Of a stretch of 64,000 nucleotides of DNA, positions 16,196 through 24,958 are shown one piece after another. The notes under the pieces are model-generated. The model was not told the origin of the DNA and did not search any database. It saw nothing but the letters and a program-made list of their open reading frames with translations. The stretch lies in contig JAURXZ010000024.1 of NCBI GenBank assembly GCA_030654175.1, forward strand, positions 62,001 through 126,000. Direction: 5' to 3'. Each line of letters begins with the position of its first letter. The first letter of the stretch is position 1. A program made the translations under genes and the position numbers. The DNA is from Bacteroidia bacterium (GTDB lineage: Bacteria > Bacteroidota > Bacteroidia > 2-12-FULL-35-15).

Positions 16196-17161
16196 ATGAA
16201 TCCATTATTTCAAACATTAATACATCAATCTGTTGTCAACAGAAAAAAAAATGACGGGGAGCCCAAATACCGCGCTAACAGGAAGGAAGCTCTCCTGTCC
16301 AAAGTAAGGATGCGCAGACAGATCACGAATATTTTTCTGATCCTGTTGGGTATTTTATCGGCAGGTTTTGGGTTGAAAGGTTTTTTGCTGCCAAACGGGT
16401 TTATTGATGGTGGAGTAACCGGTATTTCGCTTTTGATCTCAAAACTAACCGGTTTATCTTTACCACTACTTATTGTTGTTATCAATATCCCATTCATATT
16501 TCTCGGATATAAAAACATTGATAAATTTTTTGCAACAAAAACACTTTTGGCAATTATTGGATTATCACTATGTCTCGTTTTTATTTCCTACCCTATCATT
16601 ACATCCGACAAATTATTAGTGGCCATTTTCGGTGGATTTTTTCTCGGAGCAGGCATAGGCATGACCATGAGAGGTGGAGGCGTAATTGATGGAACAGAAG
16701 TTCTGGCTCTTAACGTGAGTCGTAACGCGAGTGTTACTATTGGTGATGTAATACTTATAATCAATATCATTATTTTTTCTGTTGCTGCATTTGTGCTTTC
16801 AATTGAAACTGCATTATATTCCATACTTACCTATTTTGCAGCTTCCAAAACACTCGACTTCATCGTTTCCGGAATTGAAGAACATACCGGAGTTACCATA
16901 ATTTCCACATGTAGTGAACAGATCAGAAAAATGATCACTGAAAAATTGGGAAGAGGAGTAACAATTTATCAAGGTAAGCGTGGGTTTGGTGCACATGGTC
17001 ATCAGTTAAATGAAACTGATATTGTTTTCACTGTTATAAGCAGACTTGAAGTATCAAAACTAAACTCCGAAATTGAAAAAATTGATCCTAAAGCCTTTGT
17101 AATAATGAGCAGTATAAAAGATACCAAAGGAGGGATGATAAAGAAAAAACCACTACACTAA
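16196..17161 (+). CDS. YitT-family membrane protein
   Basis: The 321-residue protein has a ~45-residue basic N-terminal tail, five to six transmembrane helices with LSAGFGLKGFLLPNGFIDGG and GIGMTMRGGGVIDGTEVLAL (the DUF161 hallmark glycine-rich loops), and a C-terminal soluble DUF2179 domain (MITEKLGRGVTIYQGKRGFG). This is the standard YitT layout. The family is widespread but its transported or sensed molecule is not established. An internal ATG (MRRQITNIFL) is an alternative start that would remove the tail. Confidence 0.9.
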   Translation: MNPLFQTLIHQSVVNRKKNDGEPKYRANRKEALLSKVRMRRQITNIFLILLGILSAGFGLKGFLLPNGFIDGGVTGISLLISKLTGLSLPLLIVVINIPFIFLGYKNIDKFFATKTLLAIIGLSLCLVFISYPIITSDKLLVAIFGGFFLGAGIGMTMRGGGVIDGTEVLALNVSRNASVTIGDVILIINIIIFSVAAFVLSIETALYSILTYFAASKTLDFIVSGIEEHTGVTIISTCSEQIRKMITEKLGRGVTIYQGKRGFGAHGHQLNETDIVFTVISRLEVSKLNSEIEKIDPKAFVIMSSIKDTKGGMIKKKPLH

Positions 17162-17193
17162 ATAGTATTCATTCAAAAAGAGGGGTGCTTAAA

Positions 17194-17309
17194 TTAACCA
17201 CATAGAAACATAGAAAATGATAATTTTTTTCTCCGCCAAAGGCGAAGAAAACTAGGAGAAGCTATAGTTTTCTTCTGTGAATTCTACTGCTATGTGGTTA
17301 TGTGGTTAA
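17194..17309. repeat. Long inverted repeat (ttaaccacat...atgtggttaa)
   Basis: Outer arms ttaaccacatagaaacatag and tatgtggttatgtggttaa pair imperfectly. Inside them is a second palindrome (agaaaactaggag...ctatagttttct) and a cgccaaaggcg hairpin. It fills the convergent gap between yitT and the AlkX-like gene. It is a palindromic intergenic element, perhaps a mobile-repeat remnant, and may also act as a bidirectional transcription stop. Confidence 0.7.
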
Positions 17310-17392
17310 TTTTAGTGCTTGCGGGACCCAAGTTGACACCACACGCTTTAAGGATGATCCAACCCTTCATTCGCATTAATATTCTGAATGTC

Positions 17393-18598
17393 TTATAAAG
17401 CAAGCAAAGGCAGCATATCCTTCTTCCAGTTTTTATCTGCTTTTTCAATTACAATTTTTGTACAGCCGTTAAATGTGGCGAAGTTCTTTAATTTAGAAGC
17501 AAATGAATCATTAAAGGCTTCGGTAGGTTTAAATCCTTTTTCAAAGTGCATGATCTTAATGTAAAATACTTTTGTTGCACGATCGGCCTTGGGGTCAAAG
17601 CGGGCTATGAATTTATTACCATACAAAACAGGTAAAGAAAAATAACCATATTTCCGTTTGGGCTCTGGTAAATAACATTCGATCATATAATCAAAATCGA
17701 AAAGATGGTGTACGCGTTTCCTTTGTATGATAGCATTATCAAAGGGAGAAAGAAAATGAATATTGTTTTTCAGTTTAATCTTTTCTATGCTTTTTAATTG
17801 CTTTTCGGAGGTGATGAATGTAGATTTTTCCAGCCCTTCTATGTTAACTTCCATCAACTCCCCTTCCATCAGCATACGTTTCAAAGCTTTGTTTACAGGA
17901 GCTTTTTGGCCATTTCGTAAATAGGAGATCTCATTTTCGTTAACACATCCATGTGCCTGAACTGCCTTTAAAATTAAATGTTCGGAATATTCTTTTTCAG
18001 AGGGGAACGAAGTATCAACAGTTGAAGGCAATACACATGCTGTTAGATCATAAACCTTATGAAATCCCTGGCGTTTTGCTACCATTAGCTTGCCTTCCAT
18101 AAAAAGCTGTTCTAAAGCACGTTTGGCAGGCTTCCATTCATACCAGTTGCCGGGACCTTCTCTTTTATATTCAAAATCTTTCGACTGCAATGGCCCTTCC
18201 GCTTTTATCCGGTCGAGTACATATTTATTCATTTTTTTATCCTGCCCAAACCAATGGGATTTGCCATCTTCGTATGACTTTTTTCGCGGCAACGAAAAAC
18301 GGTAATCGCTCATCGGCAAATACGATGCGGCATGGCTCCAATATTCAAAAATGGTTTTATCGTTTTCTAAAAGGTCGCCCAAAAACTTTTCGTTATAATC
18401 AGGCAAACGGCTCCAAAGTGTATGGTGGTGGGCACGTGCAACCACCGACAGCGTGTCAATTTGCACATAGCCTAAAAGATCAATCGCAGCAAGTACAGCC
18501 TTTTTGCCTTTACCAAAATCAGGTTGAGACAACCCTTGGCTTTTCAGTGCAAGTAATTGGGCCTGTTCGCGTGATAGTGTATGTATTGAGTTTTTCAT
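17393..18598 (-). CDS. Winged-helix DNA glycosylase-like protein (YcaQ/AlkX family)
   Basis: I place the start at the ATG at 18596-18598 (MKNSIHTLSREQAQLLALK). A longer frame to 18676 exists, but its extra 26 residues are translated from an intergenic palindromic repeat and are not credible. The domain shows LLGYVQIDTLSVVARAHHHT then LWSRLPDY, with the QxD catalytic pattern of the AlkX branch of HTH_42 glycosylases. It continues with WSHAASYLPMSDYRF and FLSPFDNAIIQRKRVHHLFD, all family signatures. E. coli YcaQ unhooks DNA interstrand crosslinks and N7-alkylguanine; the same role is probable here. It appears monocistronic. Confidence 0.88.
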   Translation of the reverse strand: MKNSIHTLSREQAQLLALKSQGLSQPDFGKGKKAVLAAIDLLGYVQIDTLSVVARAHHHTLWSRLPDYNEKFLGDLLENDKTIFEYWSHAASYLPMSDYRFSLPRKKSYEDGKSHWFGQDKKMNKYVLDRIKAEGPLQSKDFEYKREGPGNWYEWKPAKRALEQLFMEGKLMVAKRQGFHKVYDLTACVLPSTVDTSFPSEKEYSEHLILKAVQAHGCVNENEISYLRNGQKAPVNKALKRMLMEGELMEVNIEGLEKSTFITSEKQLKSIEKIKLKNNIHFLSPFDNAIIQRKRVHHLFDFDYMIECYLPEPKRKYGYFSLPVLYGNKFIARFDPKADRATKVFYIKIMHFEKGFKPTEAFNDSFASKLKNFATFNGCTKIVIEKADKNWKKDMLPLLAL

Positions 18599-18635
18599 TT
18601 CTTGTTTAAAACGTTCATTTGGGCGTTCCCTTTCT

Positions 18636-18691
18636 ACCTCCCCCCTTCCCCTCTCCAAATGGAGAGGGGTGTCCAAAGGACGGGGTGAGGT
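18636..18691. repeat. G/C-rich palindromic repeat (cccctctcc...ggagagggg)
   Basis: This palindrome (cccctctccaaatggagagggg) with purine-rich flanks ending gacggggtgagg is markedly more G+C-rich than its surroundings. It belongs to a type of intergenic repeat frequent in Bacteroidota. A degenerate copy appears inside the signal-peptide codons of the collagen-like gene at about 48997-49028. Confidence 0.65.
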
Positions 18692-18760
18692 AAAAAGGGC
18701 GGGCTTTCCGCTTCAATCTTTTCTAAACAGAAAAGGATTTACGCTGCAATCCCTAACGCG
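18691..18760 (-). repeat. Stem-variable dispersed repeat, copy B
   Basis: Read on the minus strand this element is cgcgttagggattg-c-a-gcgtaaatcc, then a hairpin ttttctgtttagaaaa, then gattgaagcggaaagcccg followed by ccc. Copy A at 30721 has the same flanks around a different, longer hairpin. It lies next to the palindrome at 18636, within the gap between the AlkX-like and zinc-ribbon genes. Confidence 0.75.
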
Positions 18761-18864
18761 ACAGATCCCCAAACAACTTTATTTATTGCATTAAATGTTG
18801 ATCCTTCTATGCCCTGTTTATAAATCTTTAGCTCACCTCCACTTGGGTAGAAATAACAACAAAC

Positions 18865-18902
18865 AAAAAACGCCTTGCTCTCAAAAAGAACAAGGCGTTT
18901 TT
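18865..18902 (-). terminator. Intrinsic terminator after the zinc-ribbon gene
   Basis: The stem aaaacgccttg/caaggcgtttt with a 12-base loop is flanked by A and T runs on both sides, so it can stop transcription in either direction. It sits 18 bp after the stop codon of the minus-strand zinc-ribbon gene. Confidence 0.8.
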
Positions 18903-18919
18903 AAAAATTCTTATAATGT

Positions 18920-19684
18920 TTATGCTTTTACCGGTTTACCGCTTAAAATTTCAGCGTCAACCAAAATTCTACCGCAATGTTCACATACAATGATTTTTTT
19001 ATGCATCCGTATATCTAATTGGCGCTGAGGCGGGATTTTATTGAAACATCCACCGCATGCATCACGCTCAACAGTTACCACACCTAATCCATTCATTACA
19101 TTTGAACGGATACGTTTGTATGCATTTAATAAACGCTCATCAATTATAGCTTCAGAAGCTTTGGATTTTTTTAATAAAGCCGCTTCTTCTTTTTCAGTTT
19201 CAGCAACAATTTCTTCCAATTCTTTTTTCTTGATCTTAAGATCTTTCCTTCTGCTGGCTAGCTCTTCTTCAGAACGTTCAGCAATTTCTTTTTTAGAAAT
19301 GATATTTGCTTTGTATTCTTTGATACGTTTTTCAGCCAATTGAATTTCCAGGTTCTGGAATTCCATCTCTTTTGTTAAAGAATCAAATTCACGGTTATTG
19401 CGAACTTTACCTTGCTGAGTCTCATATTTTTTAATTAAAGCCTGAGCCTCTTTAATTACATTTTTCTTTTCTGCTATTGAATCTTCAAGTGTTTTTAACT
19501 CTTCAGTAAAATTGCCGATACGGGTTTCTAAACCTGCAACAAAATCTTCAAGATCTCTCACTTCTAAAGGCAATTCACCTCTTACAGTTCTAATTTTATC
19601 AATCTTTGAGTCGATTTGTTGTAATTCAAATAACGTTCTCAATTTTTCCTCTACTGAAATTTCGTCAGTTTTAGCTTTTGACAT
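18920..19684 (-). CDS. Coiled-coil protein with C4-type zinc ribbon
   Basis: The 254-residue protein is a long heptad-rich coiled coil (residues ~10-190, e.g. LETRIGNFTEELKTLEDSIA) ending in a zinc ribbon: RDACGGCFNKIPPQRQLDIR and VCEHCGRILVDAE supply the four cysteines. This matches the zf-RING_7/CT398-like family, found in many bacteria with unclear function and often next to Nif3-like genes. Here it starts 3 bp after the Nif3-like stop codon, so the two are one operon ending at the terminator at 18865. Confidence 0.9.
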   Translation of the reverse strand: MSKAKTDEISVEEKLRTLFELQQIDSKIDKIRTVRGELPLEVRDLEDFVAGLETRIGNFTEELKTLEDSIAEKKNVIKEAQALIKKYETQQGKVRNNREFDSLTKEMEFQNLEIQLAEKRIKEYKANIISKKEIAERSEEELASRRKDLKIKKKELEEIVAETEKEEAALLKKSKASEAIIDERLLNAYKRIRSNVMNGLGVVTVERDACGGCFNKIPPQRQLDIRMHKKIIVCEHCGRILVDAEILSGKPVKA

Positions 19685-19687
19685 CTT

Positions 19688-20782
19688 TTATAGATATTTA
19701 ATTGGATTTGTATTAATTGTTGAAATAAGGACTGCAAATGTACTAAATTTTTTCTTTAAAATCTCATAAAATAATTCTACAGTGAACTGTTCCGACTCAT
19801 AATGACCAATATCAGCAATAATAATGCGGTTTTCGGCATCAAAAAACTGGTGGTATTTAAAATCGGCTGTTACAAACACGTCCGCCCCGCTTTTTATGGC
19901 ATCTCCAAGCAAAAAACTGCCGGAACCACCACAAATGGCGATATTTTTTACCTTTTTATCGCGTAAAGCGGTATAACGAACACTATCAGCCTTCATAACC
20001 GTTTTCAAATGCTTTAAAAAATCCATTTCATTGCTTTCCTCAGGCAATTCACCTACAAGCCCTGCTCCTATTCTGTTGTGGGTATTTGAAAGTGAGATAA
20101 GATCATACGCCACCTCTTCGTAAGGGTGAGCATTAAACAATGCTTTTAATAGCTGACCTTCAATATGTTGTGGGTAAATAGTTTCGATCCTTATTTCGTT
20201 TTCATGATGTTGTTTGCCAATTTCACCCACAAATGGATCACTTCCTGCTCCGGCACGAAAAGTCCCTGTTCCCGTGGTATTGAAACTACACTCATCATAA
20301 TTGGCTATTTTGCCTGCTCCGGCATTAAATAATGCTATTCTTACTTCTTCCGCCTTTGCTTCCGGACAAAATGTAACGAGTTTTTTTAATAAATTTTTTT
20401 GAGGAGCAAGTACCGTACAATTGATCAATCCAAGTTTCTCGGCAATTTTTGCATTTACACCGTTGTGTACATTGTCTAAATTAGTGTGTGCCGCATAAAT
20501 GGCAATATTATTCCGGATCGCTTTTATTATAACACGTTCCACATAATTTTTTCCGTTGAATTTTTTCAAACCCGAAAACACTATCGGGTGATGTGCAATT
20601 ACCAGGTTGCAGCCCCGCTCAATAGCCTCATCAATAATCGCTTCGGTGCTATCCAAACAGATCAATGCAGCAGTAATTTCCATATCCTTACTTCCACAGA
20701 TAAGCCCTGCATTATCATAACTTTCCTGCAAAGCCAAGGGGGCATAAGCCTCTAAACAATCGGTTATTTCATTTAGTTTCAT
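19688..20782 (-). CDS. Nif3-like dinuclear metal centre protein
   Basis: The product (364 residues) has the Nif3/DUF34 signature: ALQESYDNAGLICGS at the start, VIAHHPIVFSGLKKF with the two metal-binding histidines, YAAHTNLDNVHNGVN, and the C-terminal DIGHYESEQF ligand. The length shows the PII-like insert domain (residues ~130-235, starting KLVTFCPEAKAEEVR) present in longer homologues. These hexameric proteins bind two metals. They have been linked to GTP cyclohydrolase I-like chemistry and NAD/metabolite repair, but the reaction is not settled. It is followed directly by the zinc-ribbon gene. Confidence 0.93.
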   Translation of the reverse strand: MKLNEITDCLEAYAPLALQESYDNAGLICGSKDMEITAALICLDSTEAIIDEAIERGCNLVIAHHPIVFSGLKKFNGKNYVERVIIKAIRNNIAIYAAHTNLDNVHNGVNAKIAEKLGLINCTVLAPQKNLLKKLVTFCPEAKAEEVRIALFNAGAGKIANYDECSFNTTGTGTFRAGAGSDPFVGEIGKQHHENEIRIETIYPQHIEGQLLKALFNAHPYEEVAYDLISLSNTHNRIGAGLVGELPEESNEMDFLKHLKTVMKADSVRYTALRDKKVKNIAICGGSGSFLLGDAIKSGADVFVTADFKYHQFFDAENRIIIADIGHYESEQFTVELFYEILKKKFSTFAVLISTINTNPIKYL

Positions 20783-20836
20783 AGGTTCTTGCTATAAATT
20801 TTATATAAGTCAATGCGATAATGTGATCAGCCCGCA

Positions 20837-20893
20837 CTTTCTCGACAAGCTCGAAATGACTGCGCGCGTGGTCATTTCGAGCGGAGTCGAGAA
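20837..20893. repeat. Palindromic repeat ctttctcgac...gtcgagaaa, copy 1
   Basis: The arms ctttctcgacaagctcgaaatgac and gtcatttcgagcggagtcgagaaa form a long hairpin upstream of the Nif3-like gene. A second copy lies at 45617-45678. The arms differ at a few bases from perfect symmetry ('aagctc' versus 'gagcgg'). Confidence 0.75.
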
Positions 20894-20961
20894 AATTGTG
20901 TGTAAGCATTTTTAAACCAATTTTTGTTGTAAACATTGGCTGTATTTTAAATGTATAAAGT

Positions 20962-23900
20962 CTACTGTTTCACAATTTTTCTTGTGTAAATTTTATCTTC
21001 GTTATAAACGTTTACAAAATATATTCCTTTAGGAATATTAGAAAGGTCTATTTCATTACGTGTTAGCTGTTTCAATTCAGATAGATAGATCTGCTCACCA
21101 AGTACATTGTAAATTTTTACTACAAATTTATTATTATTAGAAATGCCCGTACTGCTTAATTCTATTGTAAATTTTCCGTTGGATGGGTTAGGGAAAATTA
21201 TTAGGCTCAAGTCGTTTGACACTTCATTTACACCTGTGGTCTGAGAAGCAGTATTTGATTTTGAAGAATTACGGGTAGTACCACTTTGACGTGTGGAAAC
21301 GCAAGATGTAGGTCTTGTTGCTTCTACAATATACTGAGCATTTGGCAACACATCCGTGCTGGTGTAGGTAGTTGTACCGAAACTTACGGAGTCTATCACT
21401 TGCCAATTCCCATTGCCCAGGTCATCACGCAGGATACGGTATTGGGAAAACGTAAACCCGGTATAATTGTTCCAGCTAAGGTTAACCCCTTGAGGAAATG
21501 CGACACCAAGCTGAACATGTATTGTATGATGTTCTGTGCTCAGAGGGCTTTCATTTCCACAGGTATCCAGCACCGACAATTTATATTTGTAAGAAGTTGT
21601 ATTCGGGTTAATTCCATTGGCATTATCAGTAAATTCACTCACCTCATCGTAAGGCACACTCCCAACATAAGTATAAACACTTGCTATTTCCCTATAAATC
21701 CTGAAACTATCAATTGGAGCATCGGTGGGCTTTTCCCATACAATTACATTTTTTGTAGAACTGCTGTCAACTGTAACCATGCATATAGGTGTTGAAATGG
21801 GTGCAATGGAGTTATTGATGATAAAGGTTTCTGAAACAACGCACCCGTTAGTATCTGTAGCGATAACAGAGTATGTTCCGCTTCCGATGTTGGAAAGGTT
21901 TTGACTAATGCTGTTATTTGACCAAAGGTAGGAATAGGGCTCTGCGCCTCCATTTGGAATGACACTTGCGCTTCCATCATTATTATAACAAGATGCATTT
22001 GTAAAAGATGAAACAAGCGAAAGTGAAGGAAATTCAGTAACAAGCGTAACAGAATCTAAAATACTACATCCATTACTATCTGTAACCGTAACGGAATAAG
22101 TCCCGGCTAAGAGACTTGAAATTGTGTCGGTAGTGCTATTGTTGTTTGTTGACCAAAGATAAGAGTATGGGGCAATGCCACCGCTTGCCGTAATGGCCGC
22201 GCTTCCATTGTTGTTTGTACAGATGGGATTAATCGATGATGAAACAATCGAGAGTAAAGGAAACTGAGTAACAAGAGTAACAGAATCTAAAATACTACAT
22301 CCGTTAGTATCTGTAACTATTACAGAATAAGTCCCGGCTAAGAGACTTGAAATGGTGTCGGTAGTACTATTGTTGTTTGTTGACCAAAGGTAAGCGTATG
22401 GGGCTGTGCCACCGCTTGATGTGACTTCTGCAATGCCATTATTATTGGTGCAAATAGGATCTGTAATGGATAAAAGAACTGATAACGAAGCCTGGGGTTC
22501 AGACAAAATAATGTTAGTTGAAGCGGTAATGCAATTGTTCGCATCTTTTACAACAATTTGATAGGTGCTTGCAGTAAGCCCTGTGAATGCATTTGAGGAT
22601 TGATAAGTACTTCCATTGTCTTTTGAATATTGTAACGTTCCGGTTCCACCACTTGCATTAACAGTAATGCTTCCTGAATTACCATTATAACACAGCACAT
22701 TGCTTGGTGTGGTTGTAAAGGCAAGTAATGCAGGTTCAGTAATAATTACGCTTTGAGCAGCAGTAACACAGTTGTTCGCATCTTTTACAATTATCTGATA
22801 GGTGCTGGCAGTAAGCCCTGTGAACGCATTTGACAATTGATAAGTACTTCCATTGTCTTTTGAATATTGTAAAATTCCGGTACCACCACTTGCACTAACA
22901 GTAATACTTCCTGAATTACCATTCTTACAGATCGCATCAATTGATGTCTTTGTAAACGAAAGTAATGTAGGTTCAGTAACAATAACGCTTTGAGCAGCAG
23001 TAATACAGTTGTTTACATCTTTTACAACAATCTGATAAGCATTTGCAGTAAGCCCTGTGAATACATTTGAGGCCTGGTAAGTACTGCCACCATCATTTGA
23101 ATATTGTAACGCGGGAGTACCACCACTTGCTGTAACGGTGATGGTTCCTGAATTGCCGCTTTTACAAAGCACATTGGTTGAAGTTTTAGTAAACGAAAGC
23201 AACGCTGGTTCTGTTATAATTATTCCCTGACCAACAGTAACACAGTTATTGGCATCTTTTACAACAATTTGATAACCGGCTGCACTAAGCCCAGTAAATA
23301 CGTTTGACGATTGATATGTATTGCCATTATTTTTTGAATATTGCAATACCCCGGTACCTCCACTTGCATTAACAGTAATACTTCCTGAACTACCATTATT
23401 ACAAAGCACATTTACTTTCGTTGTTGTAAAAGTAAGTTGTGCAGGTTGGCTGATAGTAATCGTTTTTGTGAACGAGCAACCATAACTTGCTTCTGTAGTT
23501 GTTACTGTATAAGTTCCTGCTCCTAGCCCTGTTGCTGTGGCTACTGTTTGACCATTGCTCCACAAATAATTGTAGACGTAAGGCGATGCACCTCCAGCAG
23601 GCGTAATAATAGCCGTTGCCGTTGTATCTCCATAACAAAAATTTTGCTGGATTTGTGAAATTGTAGCGGTAAGTGGAGTTCCATTTTGATATTCATAAGC
23701 ACCCATGTCAATCCTACATACAGTCACCCGCGTGTTTCCTACGATATCAGTGGCAGGATAAGTACCGGTTGGGTCTCCGGTATTTATACTAGGAGAGTTA
23801 CTTTGCAGTGACCAATTAGCGACCACACCATTAAAACCATTACCATTGCCAGCTGAAGGCGAAACAAATTTTGGGTCTGAATCAATATTGTTTGAATAAA

Positions 23901-24891
23901 TGCCTGTATGAGAATTCCCGTTAAGTTCAAAAGCGTCCAAACCTCCCTGTATATTGCAGTAATAAAAATCAGGATCGCTTTGGTTGTCGGCTATGTATAT
24001 CTGCGATCCACTTGTGCTTACTGCGTTGCCCCATAAAATACAATTTCGTAAAGTTGGACTTGAGATGATATCGAAAACAATCCCACCTCCGTATATTGCG
24101 TTGTTATTACTAATAGTGTTGTTGGTGATAACCGGACTAACGTTACTGAAATATATTCCACCGCCATAATTAGAAGCAGTGTTATTAGAAATAATATTAT
24201 TACTTAATATTGCACCTGCATGGCAATAAATACCACCACCATTAGAAGCTGTATTATTGGAAATGGTGTTGTTGGAAATATTGGGACTGTAGGAGTTGCA
24301 ATAAATTCCACCTCCGTTTATAGAAGCTGTGTTATCTGAAATAGTATTATAGACTATTTTGGGGCTGCAATAGTAGCAACAAATCCCACCCCCATTATAA
24401 GCTGCAGTACAATTAGAGATTCGGCAGTTGGAAATTACTGTTTTGGAAAAAGTGTCAAAATAAAACGCGCCCCCCCTGTCATCAGGAAAAGAGCTCAATG
24501 CTTTCCCGTATTGCAGCTTGCAATAAATTATTTTAGAGCTATCATTGGTTGTAGGAGTATTGTTAAATCGTATTCCCAACCAGCCATTAGTGATATTGGC
24601 AGCAGTAAAAGTAATTGTATCAGTAACAGTACCAATTGCAAGCAACCGCCCTTGTATATTAAACTTGTATGTTCCCTGAAAGTTTATTGTTACACCAGGT
24701 TGTATTGTTAGAGTAGTACCATTAGGTATTGAAATGTTGCCTAGCACGTTATAAGGAGAACCGGCAAGCGTCCATGTTCCCGAAACATTGCCTGCGGGAA
24801 TTGAAGTTTGTGCCTTGCAGTTTAAAGTCCCAAATTTCAAATTTAAAGTTGCAAAAATAACAATTGCAAAGAGTAGATTTATTGTTTTCAT
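20962..24891 (-). CDS. T9SS surface protein: parallel beta-helix plus SprB repeats
   Basis: This 1309-residue protein has a signal peptide (to about residue 29). A right-handed beta-helix region follows (residues ~40-350) with Asn ladders such as NNTISNNTASNGGGIYCH, ending in VGNTRVTVCRIDMGAYEYQ, a usual close of such domains. About nine SprB-like repeats come next (~405-1010); five share NGNSGSITVSASGGTG and QIVVKDANNCVTA. Then there is a pair of fibronectin-like modules (~1030-1215) and a type A T9SS sorting domain (FPNPSNGKFTIELSS to the end IYTRKIVKQ). It is exported through the type IX system and anchored or released at the surface. SprB repeats are known from gliding adhesins. The last 230 bp are nearly identical to those of the next gene. 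Confidence 0.92.
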   Translation of the reverse strand: MKTINLLFAIVIFATLNLKFGTLNCKAQTSIPAGNVSGTWTLAGSPYNVLGNISIPNGTTLTIQPGVTINFQGTYKFNIQGRLLAIGTVTDTITFTAANITNGWLGIRFNNTPTTNDSSKIIYCKLQYGKALSSFPDDRGGAFYFDTFSKTVISNCRISNCTAAYNGGGICCYYCSPKIVYNTISDNTASINGGGIYCNSYSPNISNNTISNNTASNGGGIYCHAGAILSNNIISNNTASNYGGGIYFSNVSPVITNNTISNNNAIYGGGIVFDIISSPTLRNCILWGNAVSTSGSQIYIADNQSDPDFYYCNIQGGLDAFELNGNSHTGIYSNNIDSDPKFVSPSAGNGNGFNGVVANWSLQSNSPSINTGDPTGTYPATDIVGNTRVTVCRIDMGAYEYQNGTPLTATISQIQQNFCYGDTTATAIITPAGGASPYVYNYLWSNGQTVATATGLGAGTYTVTTTEASYGCSFTKTITISQPAQLTFTTTKVNVLCNNGSSGSITVNASGGTGVLQYSKNNGNTYQSSNVFTGLSAAGYQIVVKDANNCVTVGQGIIITEPALLSFTKTSTNVLCKSGNSGTITVTASGGTPALQYSNDGGSTYQASNVFTGLTANAYQIVVKDVNNCITAAQSVIVTEPTLLSFTKTSIDAICKNGNSGSITVSASGGTGILQYSKDNGSTYQLSNAFTGLTASTYQIIVKDANNCVTAAQSVIITEPALLAFTTTPSNVLCYNGNSGSITVNASGGTGTLQYSKDNGSTYQSSNAFTGLTASTYQIVVKDANNCITASTNIILSEPQASLSVLLSITDPICTNNNGIAEVTSSGGTAPYAYLWSTNNNSTTDTISSLLAGTYSVIVTDTNGCSILDSVTLVTQFPLLSIVSSSINPICTNNNGSAAITASGGIAPYSYLWSTNNNSTTDTISSLLAGTYSVTVTDSNGCSILDSVTLVTEFPSLSLVSSFTNASCYNNDGSASVIPNGGAEPYSYLWSNNSISQNLSNIGSGTYSVIATDTNGCVVSETFIINNSIAPISTPICMVTVDSSSTKNVIVWEKPTDAPIDSFRIYREIASVYTYVGSVPYDEVSEFTDNANGINPNTTSYKYKLSVLDTCGNESPLSTEHHTIHVQLGVAFPQGVNLSWNNYTGFTFSQYRILRDDLGNGNWQVIDSVSFGTTTYTSTDVLPNAQYIVEATRPTSCVSTRQSGTTRNSSKSNTASQTTGVNEVSNDLSLIIFPNPSNGKFTIELSSTGISNNNKFVVKIYNVLGEQIYLSELKQLTRNEIDLSNIPKGIYFVNVYNEDKIYTRKIVKQ
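20964..21193 (-). repeat. Near-identical T9SS sorting-domain DNA, copy 1
   Basis: These 230 bases encode the C-terminal sorting domain of the beta-helix/SprB protein. They match 24961-25190 with only scattered, mostly silent differences, far closer than the rest of the two genes. This points to recent duplication or gene conversion. Confidence 0.8.
22500..23450 (-). repeat. Tandem SprB repeats visible at DNA level
   Basis: About five units of roughly 230-235 bp follow one another. Each contains the minus-strand equivalents of 'tcttttacaacaatttgataggtgc', 'ccattgtcttttgaatattgtaa' and 'ccaccacttgc'. Units differ by point changes only, so the array is prone to copy-number change by recombination. 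Confidence 0.75.
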
Positions 24892-24958
24892 ATTTCAAAT
24901 TATTTTTTTGTCCTACTCATTTGGCTTTTCTATTTTTTTCATCTTTCAAAAAAGGCAA

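Noticed and set aside
18599-18676. N-terminal extension of the AlkX-like protein (26 residues, MDTPLHLERGRGEVERERPN...)
   Set aside because: It is the translation of the intergenic palindrome at 18636; the family start is the downstream ATG at 18598.
21286-21795. Plus-strand frame of 169 residues with many cysteines inside the SprB protein gene
   Set aside because: Antisense to the fibronectin-like modules; no signal or domain, and the sense frame is well supported.
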